From Thalassia testudinum (taxonomy: Eukaryota > Streptophyta > Magnoliopsida > Alismatales > Hydrocharitaceae), in NCBI GenBank assembly GCA_037157565.1, contig JAZHRO010000073.1, positions 96,326,001 to 96,390,000 of the forward strand: a stretch of DNA of 64,000 nt. Direction: 5' to 3'. Made by a program: the position numbers and the translations under genes. This document shows positions 9,673 to 20,902 of this stretch, in pieces. The notes under the pieces are model-generated. The model made no database searches. It worked only from the letters and a program-made list of their open reading frames with translations, and was not told where the DNA came from. How positions within the stretch are numbered: the stretch's first letter is position 1; each line of letters opens with the position of its first letter.

Positions 9673-12304
9673 TGATGAAAGCCTCATCATTAGCCATAAC
9701 TAGCTCATTTTGACCTAATAACGAGAGTAAAAGCTCCTACATGACCTAGAAGAGGGCTTAATTGAAGGAATAAGTGTCCTGAGAAGAAAACATGAAATAA
9801 AGGTTAAAACTGCAATTTTACCATTGTAGTACATAAACAGAATTTCTCAGAGACAGAGCATAGGTCAAATGGTCTAAATGAGATAAAAGGTGGGTTGAAT
9901 CAATCAGAAATGGGTTCATGTGCAATCTAGGAATTAAATGACATTTGGTAACCCTAAAACAGACCCGCTTAAGTCAACAAGGTTCCATTCAGGATAAAAA
10001 TCACGTAAGCCCTCTAAAATTCATGGAAAAATATCCTCTAGGGTTTAGAACATTCAAATTGGCCTTTGGAACCTAGTTTGACCTAGAATAGGGTTCTAGC
10101 TCATCAATTGACCTAATTTGGGTTTTTACGTAAAATATCCAGTAAAACGTGGTCAAACCTAAAATCCAACTTAACCATTAGATTCCTTAGGTCAAAATTA
10201 GGTTTGTACCAAAATTTGGACCTAAGGCGAGGTCATCTTGACCTACTTTGCAATTTAGTACACCCAATCACATTTTGGTCCCTATCTTTTGAAAACCATC
10301 ACAAAAAACCCCCTATCTTTCTCGCCAATCTTACAATCAAGTCCTTCTGCCATTATTGGGGCAGAATCCTTCTACGGCGAAGTTGACAGGGGGGATACGC
10401 TCAGATCCCTAAGAGATCTCCTCCCAGAATTGGAAGGGAGATTCTCTGAGGAATCCCCTTCCATCTGAGCCCGATCATGATCCCAGATTTGCACTCAATC
10501 TCTTGTGCGAACGCACGAGAGATTTGGGTATCTAACGACCTTCCATCTCCGGAGAGACGTCGGTGACTAGAAGCTTGCCCTACACACACCAGAAGCACGG
10601 CCAAGCACCTATAAATTAAACCCTAACTCCAGCCGCACCTCCTCAACTCGACCTGGCCAGGATTCTACCTCAGATTCTTCTCTTCCCTCTAGGCCAGGGT
10701 GTCCAGTGGGCTCCGGTGAGCTCTCCTTCCTTTCCTCTTTGCTCTGCCACAAAACCAGTGGCAGAGACTTCTTCCTCATTCTCCTCCACGTCGCGCAACA
10801 CCCACGCGCGCAACTTCAGCCCTGTTGTCGCCGCCGTCTTCCCCCACTGGGCATCTTCTTCTCTAGCGATAGCAGGTACAGCCGTCTGCCTTCTCCGCCC
10901 CCTTCATCCCTGCAAGTAGGTTAGAACTACTCCACATCTTTCCCTCTTTCTTTTCCCCACTATATTTCACTTGATTACCCCACAACCATGCCTGACCACC
11001 GTCATCTTCCATCCCTCCGGCAACCCTCCGGCGAGTCGCCCCCGTTGCTCCGCAACTCCACACGACTCGCCGACCGTCGCAAAAGTTCTGCCTCACCACA
11101 CTGAACACACTCCGCCCCTCCACTGCCACGCTACACCTCCACAATGCACCCCCGAACACACCCATCTTTCCGGCCACAGGACGACCTAGTTACGCACGCC
11201 TAGGCCGCCCCGCGGTCTGCCGCACAGCTCAACACCTTCGCCGTGCCACGGCAGAGGTTTCCCGGTAGTTTGACTAGGACGTGAGGCCGTATTCGTGCAT
11301 GACAGTTCTGCTGCCCCGGCCGCCATTGTTGACGATTCAAGAAGCTCCTGAGTAGGCGCCAGGCTTCAAGACAGCTGCGCTCCAGGTGCTGTGGATTGGG
11401 GAGACTTCTGTGAAGACTTTTGCCTCAACACTTGACACCAACAGCTGCTGCAGCTGAGGAGATTGCGAAGAGGTCTGCTGCGAGCGCGCGCGAGAAGAAT
11501 TAACAGGATAGTCCCACATAGTGAGTTCATAGAGCACTACCCTGATTTAAATTGATTTTGTGAATAAGGCTCTTCGCCTCCGACACACCTGGGGTGAGGT
11601 CCCGCGCCCCACACTCGCCTCATCTGCGGATTCGTCACGTTGACCTGGAGGATCTGACCCGACAATACCCACGCACACCTCGCGCACCATATCACGCCGG
11701 TGCGCCTAGTCACGGGTACGCTATCCGACCCGTTAACCTGGCTCTGGGAGAGCTTCTTGTGAGCGATTTTTGGAGAGAGAGATACGTGCGGGTAGAGGGA
11801 AGGGGTAGGTTTTGCTGCCTTGTGTGCAGGCAGATAGAGCACTGAAGAAGAAGCTGACACTTAGTCGCAGGAAGGACAAGGAAGAAGAAGCCTTCACAGA
11901 AAGTAAAGGCTGCAGAGAAAGAAGAGAGGTCGAGACATAATCCAGAGAAGAAGAAGAAGACAGAAGGAAGACAGAAGAGAAAGAAGTAAGGCTGCAAAGA
12001 AAGAAAGAAATATCAGAAGAAGAATAACACTTTTAAGACGTCTAATCATAAGATCAGACGTCCAATTTCACTCTTTTGTCTGGATTACTTTTTTGAAACG
12101 CATACATTCATATTTGAATTAAAGTTTTGAGTAAATTAAAGTGTTCAATTACATTTGAGATTAGTAGTAAATTCCGATTGCTCCCTGTGTTCGACCTCGG
12201 ATACTCTGGTTTTCGAGTAATAAAATCTTTATTTGTTTTGAATGCTTTTTCGGCTATACTACAACGTGACATCCTTTAAAAACCCGATCAAGATGTCCGA
12301 AAAA
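9673..12304 (+). repeat. Solo1, solo LTR (2632 bp) inside the Cop1 5' LTR
   Basis: It begins TGATGAAAG and is flanked by TTGGG (9668-9672 and 12305-12309). The 3' LTR of Cop1 is uninterrupted at the same point. No interior or second LTR is present, which fits recombination between two LTRs. Its last bases (GTCCGAAAAA) no longer read CA, unlike its relative Solo3 (GTCAACA). It contains a GC-rich stretch (about 10680-11250), a purine-rich stretch (about 11840-12010) and the box CTCCCTGTGTTCGAC at 12181-12195. Short open frames inside it look accidental. Confidence 0.85.
10610..10616 (+). promoter_or_regulatory. TATA-like box of Solo1
   Basis: TATAAAT stands at the position where Solo3 and the Ath7 LTR carry TATAAAA. 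Confidence 0.45.
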
Positions 12305-12558
12305 TTGGGTTGTAACAAACCCATTTTTGTGCTTTGGTTGAGGTTGCCCATTAATTACCTTGATTTAGTAAATTGATTCTCTCAGGGTTGAGGGAATCGG
12401 GTTAAAAACCCTAAGCTGGGAGGCTTAGGTAGTAGAGTACCCAAGGGAGGGGAACCACTATACATATTGTGCCTATTTCTGTGGTTTGATTCTTTGTATT
12501 ACTAATATTTTTTAAGTATTTATGCACATAGATATTCCATATTTTAGATCCTATCAAG

Positions 12559-12571
12559 TGGTATCAAAGCC
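12559..12571 (+). other. Cop1 primer-binding site, initiator tRNA-Met
   Basis: TGGTATCAAAGCC begins 2 bases after the 5' LTR end. The standard plant copia site is TGGTATCAGAGCC, so there is one mismatch. Confidence 0.88.
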
Positions 12572-12604
12572 AAGTTGCGAGAAGACGTAGCAAATCAACT
12601 CGCA

Positions 12605-14183
12605 ATGGCATCTACATCTTGGTGCACCAAAGGACAGTCATCTACCCGTCCTCCCTATTTCAATGGGACAGACTTCGGGTATTGGAAGAGGAGGATGCAA
12701 GTCTTCCTCAAAGCCATGGACGAGCATTCTTGGATTCTCATGCAAGAGAAGTATACGGATCCAGAGCCACAGGAAGGCGTAGCTTGGATGGCAGATCAAA
12801 AGAAGATTGTGGGTAACGCAAAGGCAATGAATGCACTTTATTGTGCATTATCAAGGGAGGAGTTCAACCAAATTTTGGTATGCGAGTCTGCATGTGAGAT
12901 TTCGAGGTCACCTGCGAAGGCACTCACAAGGTAAAACAAACCCATATGTCTATTCTAACTGAAGAATATGAGTGTTTTAGGATGATGAAAGGACAGTCAA
13001 TCAAAGATATGTGCACGAGGTTTGGAGAGATCGTGAACCCCATGAAGAATCTAGGAGTCAAGCTGAACAAGGAGCAGCTTGTAAGAAAGATCTTGAGATC
13101 CCTTACAAGCGATTGGTCTCCAAAGACCACAGCGAACCAAGAGGTGAAGGATCTATCCACTCTCCCCTCGGATGATTTGATTGGAAGCCTCATGGCATAT
13201 GAGGTCTAATTGGAGAACATGAAGAAGAGTGAGGAGAAGATGTCTAGCAGAAGGACGAATATTACTTTTAGAGCAATTAAGGACTCGAACTCAACAACCT
13301 CAAAATCCAAAGATGAAGAGATGGAGATACTTACAAGGAAGTTTCAAAGATTTCTTCAAAAACAAGGTAAACAAATCAATAAAGTTTCAACTAATGTTAT
13401 TTGTTATGAGTGTAAGAGAAAGGGGCACTTGAGGAAGGATTTCCCTATGAATAAGAAGGAAGACAAAAGGAAAGATACAAAAGAAGTGAAGAAGAAGAAG
13501 AGGAGAGCTTTAAAAGCAACATGTGATGATAGCGACTTCGACATGGAAACCGACTTTGGCGAATCGGATGGCGACGAGATCGCTCATTTATGTTTGGCAG
13601 CAACTACGAAAGATACGGACAATGAGGTAAACCCTGATTTTTCTTTTGAGGAATTATTAGAAGCTTATGAAGAACTATATCATTATTTAAAAATGAAAAT
13701 AAGGTTTTAAAGAATAATTATCAAACATTAGAAATAGATAAATCATGTTTAGAAATGGAATTAGAAATGTCAAAAGAGACTAACAATCAGTTGCATGTAA
13801 AAATAGTAGAGCTAAAAGATATTTATGAGCATTTTGAGGAAGCTTTAAATAATCTTAAAACAACAAGTAGGTTAAATACTGAATTTTGTGATGCGCTAAC
13901 ATCAAAATTTCAGAGTAAAAAGAATACACAAAATGAATCACATGCACCTAGAGATGCATGGATGTACCAAAAGGCCAAAAATCCCAAGAATTATAGATCT
14001 AACACAAGAAAGGTCTATAAATCTCAGGATTTGAAAGGTACTAACTTGAAAGGATCCACAAGAAAATGGGTACCTAGAAAAGATATTTTACATTGTTTTG
14101 CAGGAATAGATCAAAGAGATCAGTGGGTGTTCAAGGCACACAATGGGACACTTCAACCATTCTATAGGCTGAATGAAGACTAA
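12605..14183 (+). pseudogene. gag: Cop1 gag remnant (UBN2-type copia gag)
   Basis: The start MASTSWCTKGQ at 12605 opens a UBN2-type copia gag (PYFNGTDFGYWKRRM). A deletion and frameshift near 12897-12906 moves the frame. Gag then continues (SILTEEYECFRMM, LVRKILRSL) to a stop at 13207-13209. The region from 13210 has a zinc knuckle CYECKRKGHLRKDF in which the last cysteine of CX2CX4HX4C is replaced by phenylalanine, followed by Lys-rich and acidic stretches. A second frameshift near 13687 leads into a coiled-coil-like tail (13690-14183). The tail ends with a WVPRKD segment, beyond which an autonomous copia would continue into protease. No pol follows. Three lesions plus the broken knuckle mean it is inactive. 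Confidence 0.88.
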
Positions 14184-14717
14184 GAACGATGGCCTAACAG
14201 AACCTGGTACCCACATTCATCATTCTACTATTGGTAAATGTTATGGTATGATATTCTTTACCCTTTCATTTTTTTGATGGTTGACAAAAAGGGAGAGAAA
14301 AATAAAGGGCAAATAGTAATATTTTTAAGGGGATAGCTTGCTAGGAAGGAGACCAATCTCCTAACCTTAAGGATGGTTAGTAGATTGGGAGGAGCCTGGC
14401 AAGCATTCTATGGAGGGTTTTCTCCAAACCCGCACTTTGGAGAATAACCCGACCCCTAGAATGCAGTAGGCGGTGAGGGCCGTCCTCGGCCCGAAAGGGG
14501 CTTGTCCTCAAGCCCCGTACGCCGTTGGTGCATTCGTCCACATGAGTTAGTTATTCGAATTCATTCGAAATATGAGTGAAGCGAATATGAAGTAAAGTTC
14601 GAATTCGAATAACTAAAAAGTAAAAGCTTTTCCTTCATATAACATCGTTAAAATTTAGTTTTTTCTTATAATTATCAATTTGCAAGATAGTTTTGTCAAC
14701 ACCAAAAAGGGGGAGAT
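14184..14717 (+). other. Cop1 3' untranslated region with inverted repeat and polypurine tract
   Basis: A perfect 16-bp inverted repeat lies at 14547-14562 and 14601-14616 (TTAGTTATTCGAATTC and its complement) around a 38-base loop. The polypurine tract AAAAAGGGGGAGA (14704-14716) abuts the 3' LTR and would prime plus-strand DNA. No coding capacity is seen. Confidence 0.8.
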
Positions 14718-16077
14718 TGTTGGAACCTTGTTCCACATCTTGTTTTGGTATTAACAAAATTATTATGGATTAATGTTTGCCATTAAGTGCTTTTCAGATT
14801 TAGGTGAAGAAGCAAGGCAAATAGGAAATGATGGTGGCTTGATGAAAAGAAGAACATGATAACAAGGAGGCAAGATGACAAGGAAGAGTCGAGGAAGAGA
14901 TCATCTTCGACCTTTAGTTTCTCTAGTTTAGATTTTATATTTGTAGATTGTATATGCCTCTTAACAAAGAATCATAACTTAGATCGTAAAATCAATTAGA
15001 GATAAATTAGGATTTATATTGCGAACATTTTCAAAGTACATAATGGATTAAAACACTTAAAATAGGTACTTGTAAGCAAGTACCGGTACTTTTCATCAGT
15101 ATTGGTATTTACAAGGCACAGGTTTTAGAATTTGTCTCAAACTGTGAACAACAAATACCGATACCAACGATGAGTACCGGTACATGTTGGCCACAGGTTG
15201 ATGCCTTATTTCTGGACAGAACCTTACAGGTACCGGTACCCATGGTGAGTATCGCTACAAGTAGGTTACTGTGCCCAAGGAATTCCAAACCTAGGAGTCA
15301 CAAGTACCAGTACCAACGATGAGTACTGGTACCAGGACTCATGTACTAGTGGTAGTGACCTGCTAGTATAGGTACAGGTACTTTAGTACCGGTACTAACT
15401 AGCCATTGGCTCAAAACAGAATGGCTAGAAAATTTATTTTGTCAATGTGAATGTTGGGAATTAAATCCCAACATCTAGAAGACGAATCCCTAAGATCCTA
15501 AACTCTATAAAATGACCTTAGGACTCTTTGTTTATAACTAGAGATATTAGAAATACAAGGAAAATTCCTAGAGCTATATTTCACATTTTTTCCACCACAT
15601 GTTCAAGAGAAGGAATAATTTGCTGCTCTCAATCTCTCTACGGATTTGCAAGCACATTGACGTGATTTCTTAACTCATTGTCAAGGCATTCACATTTATT
15701 CTAGGCTCTCAAATTGGTATTAATTTTATATTATTATTGAGAGGATTAGGAACTTACTTGTAAGATCTTTCTTTCTTACACCTGTATTTCATTTTTGAGC
15801 ATTTGCTCGTTAGGTTGTAACAAACCCATTTTTGTACTTGAATTGAGGTAACCAGTTAATTACCTTGATTTAGTAAATTGATTCTCTCGAGGTTGAGGGA
15901 ATCGAGTTAAAAATCCTAAGCTGGGAGGCTTAGGTAATGGAGTACCCAAGGGAGGGGAACCACTATACATATCATGCCTATTTCTATGGTTTGATTATTT
16001 GTTCAAATCTTCTTTGTATTACTAATATTTTGTTTAAGTATTTGTGCACGTAGATATTCTATATTTTAGATCCTTCA
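14718..16077 (+). repeat. Cop1 3' LTR
   Basis: 1360 bp, TGTTGGAACC to CCTTCA. It is close to the 5' LTR apart from scattered substitutions, many of them CpG to TpG/CpA changes within the GTACCGGTAC-like motifs (15069-15405). Confidence 0.9.
15506..15513 (+). promoter_or_regulatory. TATA box of Cop1 3' LTR
   Basis: TATAAAAT, the counterpart of 9359-9366. Confidence 0.5.
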
Positions 16078-16950
16078 ATCGCAATATCGGACGGCTTAGA
16101 ATCCATCTTGCCCATGCCTTGATAGTAGCTCCCGCATGTGATCACGGATTTGCATGCGCGTCTGATCGCCCGTGCAGTGCTCCCTGCATCTTGGCACACC
16201 ACGTGGCTTCTCCATTGCCGTTCATCGAGCATCGCATAGCTCAATTTTACCATGCCGCCTTCTCGCTCTGATTTTCAGCGTACGGGGCCTCGAACGCACA
16301 TCGCGGGGTTGCACGTGGAGGAGTTAACCACTGTGCTATCTCCGTGGATTGGCGTGGAGACGACTCAACCATTGCACCCTCTCAAATGTTGGATCAAGAT
16401 CCAATGGCTGAGATCTTGCCTTGCCCACACCTTCAGAAGTTGAGACGAGATGTTGTGGTCGTTTTGAGTGGCTATGATGGCGCCACGTGGTGCCATCATG
16501 GCTGTCCATCTTCTGTGTCTTGTAGATGGTGCCACGGATGCCGGATTGGACTAATTTTCACGCCATTAGGCTACGATCGTCGATTCGAACCCATCTGTGC
16601 GATCAGATTTGCCATCTAAAGTGTAGATTTACACTATCTTGGCCCTTGATCTTTGATCTTCCTCGGATTATATCTGATGCTACAGAAGTCCGATTAGGGC
16701 GATCTTGGAGTTCTTGAACTACAATCATAGCCCTGATCAAATCCGTATGGTTGGATCTTCAATCTGAGACACTGATTAAATGTTACCCTGTCCTTGGCCA
16801 CCTAGAAGAAGAAATTACTATACAATTTGTCCAATTTGACCTAAATGCATGATGATGCATGTTATGCAATATTTATAATGTATGATGCTTATATGATACT
16901 AAGAACATGCATTAATAGATATCTTTGGCTATTTAGATATATGCACATCA
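16078..16950 (-). repeat. Ath2 5' LTR, 5' portion
   Basis: ATCGC at 16078-16082 is the right Cop1 target duplication. The Ath2 LTR then continues to its start at 16950 (minus strand TGATGTGCATAT). Text such as 'gatgtatgatgc..' and the start agree with Solo2 and the Ath1 LTR. Confidence 0.78.
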
Positions 16951-18356
16951 CTAACCAACCATAAACCACCCCTAGTTGGCACCAAAAACATCTACCCACA
17001 CCCCTTCATGTTGGCACCAACACCACCTTCAATCACCACCACCCAATGAACACCACAACCTATCCTAACCCTTCATATATTGGCACCACCTAACCCTCTC
17101 CCTTAACCATCCTAAAGTGGCACCAAAACCACTTAACCCCACCATAACCACCACTCCATACATCCTTCCTTTTGGCGCCACCTTATATCTATCCTCCATT
17201 CACCAACCACCACCCTACAACACCATCCTAACCCTACACATACCCTACATGCTACCTAACCCAACCACCATCAATCCTTAACCCTAGTCCTCACCTAGGG
17301 TTGGCGCCAAATACAAAGCATCCCCCCATTTTGGCACCACCCATTAACAACACTAGGATTTCCTAACCACCCACTACAATCCATCTAGCCCTCCATTCAT
17401 TAACTACTCTTAACCCCCTTCCACTCCTATAAAAAGACCAAAACCTGCCACCATTAATTCACCTTCGACTACATAATTTTCTACCATACTTCCACCTTCC
17501 ATAGACAACCAAGAGAAGAAGAAGAAGAAGATTAAGGGGACACTCTGTCCCCTTAGTGCCTTCCCCTCTTCTCTTCTCTCTTGTGCCCACGCCAGCCAAG
17601 GGAGAAGCCAGGCAAAGGGAGAATACCTAGGGTGCACGCCTACCCTAGGAGGAAGATTTGAGGTCCACGTCCACCCTTGGAGAAGACATTGAGTTGGAAG
17701 CCATCCACCTTTGTTGAGTTTAGGCATACCCCCTTAGGCTTCCCAAGAGGAGACCACACTTTGTAGCAGCTTTTCAAGGAAGGAGAAGGAGATCTTTTCA
17801 AGCCAAGGAGCAGCTAGGCTTGGAGCAAGAAGGGCTTCATCTTCTTCATCACCATCATCATCCAAAAGATTTGTGTTTTTTTATTTTGTCCTTTCAAATT
17901 CAAGTAGAAGCATTCCTCTACTTGTAAACAACATTTTCCTTTAGTAAAAAAAAAAATTACCTTGTTTAAATTCTTGTAGCAATTCTTATAAGCTTTATTG
18001 CTTTATTTTTTGTGCACTTACACTTCCTCTCTCTAATTACCCTAGGCCTCCACATGCCTAGGGTGAGCTTAGAGAAAGGCCATTTTTGTCACCTAGGCTT
18101 TAGCTTCTTAAGTGTAAATCATTTCTCGCTTTTAGTTTCGCAATTGCCCTATTATTTCAAAAATCCTAAAAATCTTTTATTGAGAAACCCAAAAAGAAAG
18201 GTGATTTCCGCATTGTCAAGTGAGATTTATTTTTGCATAAATTTGCCTCCTTGGACGACCGTAGATACCACCACTATCTAGGTTATAAATTTTAAAAGCT
18301 GCATTTTACAACGACTCATAAAACCTGCATTTTACAAACCACGTAAAATTCGATCA
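16951..18356 (+). repeat. LTR-D, plus-oriented LTR of the Ath3/Ath4 family, 5' part missing
   Basis: It aligns with the reverse complement of the Ath4 LTR: TTGGCGCC/TTGGCACC words at 16978-17340, a TATA box at 17428-17435, the shared 'gattaaggggacactctgtcccctta' region, and the end CGATCA at 18356. It is inserted in the Ath3 gag in the opposite orientation. Its beginning is cut off by Ath2 and would lie left of the window. It may be solo or one LTR of a longer element. Confidence 0.75.
17428..17435 (+). promoter_or_regulatory. TATA box of LTR-D
   Basis: TATAAAAA followed by GACC. The Ath4 5' LTR has the same TATAAAAAGAC on the opposite strand. Confidence 0.55.
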
Positions 18357-19386
18357 GTGAACCATAGAAAGCCTCAGAATATTGATTATACTCAACAGGG
18401 GCAGTATTTAAATTATGAAAATTCTCTCTTTAGGATGTTAGGTGAGGTTAGATGTGGAGCCTGTGGAGCTTGGATGGGTGTGGCAAGACTTTCTTCGAAT
18501 TTGTTTTAATTTATTTGCATCTAGTTGAGTCATTGGGCAATCATTTGTTGATCGTCTTGGGTAACGGGAATAGATTGAGTGCTTATTTCATGAACCCCGA
18601 ACTGCGGGTTTGAAGTTCTGCCAAAGGTGTTCATGGAAGCCTGATTAAAGGAGTTTTCACTCATTTCCTCGAATAATTCATAGGAACTTTCTGCATCCTT
18701 ATTTAAGAAGTTGCCGCCACACGAGGCGTCAATGAAACACCAAAGTTGATCTTCTAATCCATGATAGAAGATCTACATGAGCTACCATAAGGGAATCTTG
18801 TGGTGCGGATAACTCCTTAAAAGATCTTGGAATCATTCCCAAGCATCATAAAGAGTCTCACCAAATTTTTGTTGAAAGGTCGTAATAGATCTTCATAAGG
18901 AATTAGTATGACCTATGGGAAAAACTTTATTTAGGAAAGCACTTTTGAGTTGAGGCCATGTGGTAATAGGTTTGTCGATTGTTTCGGACCAATATGTGAC
19001 CTTATCCTTAAGAGATAATGGGAATAGCCACATCAGCCAAAGATCTTCTTGCACATTGCGGGAACGAGTTGTTTGTAAAAGAAGAGTGAGCTGTTCAGAG
19101 TGGCTGAACGGGTCTTCCCTAGGAAGGCCATGGAAGTGCTTAATCAGGTTCAGAATGACCAGTTTGACCTCAAAGTCCCATTCTAGAATTACCACCCCAG
19201 GTCTGTCCTCATAATTGGAAGGATCGTAGAAATCCTTAAGAGGAGCGACAAGCTGCTGACAGGGTGGCGGGTTTTGCCCTTGGTTGGCTAGGTTTGTTAT
19301 AGTCCTAGTCAACTGTTGTTGATCAGCTTGTAGCTGAGCCAACTGCTCAACTATTATGGAGTAGGGATTAGGTAGGGGGCTTGTTG
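18357..19386 (-). pseudogene. gag: Ath3 gag remnant, main part
   Basis: The reading frame 19342-18893 contains MAQLQADQQQLTRTITNLAN, a Pro/Gln hinge, then the Athila gag core: PLKDFYDPSNYEDRPG, LIKHFHGLPREDPFSHSEQL, SRNVQEDLWLMWLFP and TTWPQLKSAFLNKVFP. Sequence below 18893 continues gag with stops and frameshifts down to 18357, where LTR-D interrupts it. The N-terminal piece is at 43593-43755, on the other side of LINE1. The two junctions share the LINE1 target duplication, so these are halves of one gene. It is inactive. Confidence 0.85.
19376..19386. repeat. LINE1 target-site duplication, left copy
   Basis: GGGGCTTGTTG here and at 43580-43590. It may extend 2 bases into the T run. It lies next to the LINE1 tail (T run at 19387-19398). 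Confidence 0.85.
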
Positions 19387-19398
19387 TTTTTTTTTTTT

Positions 19399-20902
19399 GA
19401 GTTGAAAAGGAGTGCTATCAAATCGCCGATAGCAGTTTGGGAGAGCTTTTATTGATTAAATAAGGGCAAATAATTACATGAGTGAACCCCATTGATGTAT
19501 GAGATTATAGCAATTGTTTACAATATGATCCACATTCACTGGTCTCTCCTGAAATAAACTCTCATTTCTTGCTCTCCACACCGACCATAATACTGCCACC
19601 ACAGGCAAATATGGCTTATTCACCCTCAAGAAGGAGCTCCATAGATCCTCCCACATGGGAATAGTTTCCTTGCATACCTACCTCCAAACGCAATCTGTTA
19701 TCATGCAAGTGGAAAAAATATGAAGACTAGAGTCATTGTGCATCCCACACAAATGGCAAAAAAGAGCAGGGGTGCCCATTCTCTTATGCCTCATATCTCC
19801 TGTTATCAAGTCATCTCTTCTGCATAACCACAAAAAGATTTGTACCTTCAGTGGTACCTTCAACTTCCATAGCTTCCCAATCTCATCAACCCCTGCCATC
19901 CTAGAAGAAATGATGAGTTTCTCATAGGCAGCCACTGAAGAGAAAGGCCCATCCCACTTGTATGTGTCACACTCCTCAGGCGTAGGTTTGAAAGCAGCAA
20001 GTTCCTACAAGAGACGTTCATTTTCTGCCCATGTTCTTGTTCCATGGCCACTCCCCACCTCATTGTTTAACATCCAATTCTCAGAAGCCGTGTCCCAATA
20101 GTCACACACCAAAGCATTTTTACCAGTAGCAGCCGAAAATGCAAGAGGGTACCTATCTTTTATCACCCCACTAGGCAGCCATTTTTCCAACCAGAATTTA
20201 AAGCTTTTCCCATCACCCAAGACAGACTTAAATAAATTCTAGTTATCTGGCAAAGCACGAACCACAGATGACCAGAAGGGAGACGGCTTAGGATTCAAGC
20301 GGCTCTTCTCATCATTTGCCATCCCATAACTATCCTGAATGATTTCTATCCACATTTTTTGTTCCCCTTGGAGCAGCCAAACTGCCCATTTCAATAGTAG
20401 TGCATCATTAAATTCTTTGAGGGATCTAATTCCTATGCCACCACACTTCTTAGGTGAACAAATTGAATCCCATTTTACAGGTTGGAGGAAGTCACCTTAG
20501 TGAGAAGCCCCTTTCTAGAAGAACCACTTGCGCATCACATCAAGTTTTTTCCAAATTGACTTTGGAGCTTGGAGAATAGAGAAGAAGACTGGAATGGATG
20601 TGATAACTGAATTTAATAAAATATACCTCCCCCCTTTCGACAAGTAGCGACTACTCTAGCCCTCTAGTTTTGTAATCATCTTTTCAAAGAGAAAAGACCA
20701 ATATGTTTTCTTCATTTTTGTGCACTTCAATGGTAAACCCAGGTATCTGATTGGCAATGAAATCATAGGCATGCCCAGGATGGTGGAGATGTCATTTTGG
20801 TCTATACCATTCATACCAAAGCAGACCAAGGAGGACTTACTTCCATTTAATTTTAAACCAGAGATCTCACCAAAAATGTTGACCGTATAATATAGTGCCT
20901 GC
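19399..20902 (-). pseudogene. LINE1 reverse transcriptase C-terminus and zinc-binding tail
   Basis: On the minus strand this follows the catalytic palm. It includes the thumb-side segment ISGLKLNGSKSSLVCFG and LPIRYLGLPL (20900-20656), then decayed linker, MGDGKSFKFWLEKW (20220), and a zf-RVT-like segment (19935-19678: LWKLKVPLKVQIFLWL, CHLCG, LHIFSTC). The final conserved part is VLWSVWRARNESLF near 19610-19570. LWSVWRARN is typical of the C-terminal end of plant LINE ORF2. There are stops and frame changes between segments. The 5' neighbour is the Ath4 insertion at 20903. It is inactive. Confidence 0.85.

Larger units (their letters stand above)
8571..12556 (+). repeat. Cop1 5' LTR (8571-9672 and 12310-12556), split by Solo1
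   Basis: Removing Solo1 and one TTGGG copy leaves about 1349 bp, which matches the 1360-bp 3' LTR. U3 carries a cluster of GTACCGGTAC-like palindromes (about 8920-9255) and a TATA box at 9359-9366. A 6-bp terminal hairpin, TGGAAC-CTT-GTTCCA, lies at 8574-8588. Confidence 0.88.
8571..16077 (+). mobile_element. Cop1, gag-only Ty1/copia-type element (TR-GAG-like)
   Basis: The two LTRs (8571-12556 interrupted, and 14718-16077) begin TGTTGGAACC and end CA. The element is flanked by ATCGC on both sides (8566-8570 and 16078-16082). A Met-tRNA primer site follows the 5' LTR and a polypurine tract precedes the 3' LTR. The 2.16-kb interior encodes only gag. Protease, integrase, reverse transcriptase and RNase H are absent. 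Without Solo1 the element would be about 4.9 kb. It resembles the TR-GAG class of non-autonomous plant elements, and mobilisation would need an autonomous copia partner. Confidence 0.88.
5368..16950 (-). mobile_element. Ath2, Athila-like element, split by Cop1 and cut by Ath1
   Basis: On the minus strand the 5' LTR runs from 16950, is split by Cop1, and resumes at 8570 down to 7780. The primer site (7776-7759), leader and gag follow, and gag is interrupted at 5367 by Ath1. The rest of Ath2 would lie left of the window. Its right flank is LTR-D, with probable target duplication CTAAC at 16951-16955. The left copy is outside the window. Confidence 0.75.

Noticed and set aside
10706..11537. Several overlapping frames of 66-107 codons in a GC-rich stretch
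   Set aside because: They sit inside Solo1, have no domains, overlap on both strands and are not matched by the related LTRs Solo3 and Ath7.
16951..17400. C/A-rich sequence with regular GGCACC words as a host promoter or MITE
   Set aside because: It aligns with the reverse complement of the Ath4 LTR U3, so it is LTR-D.
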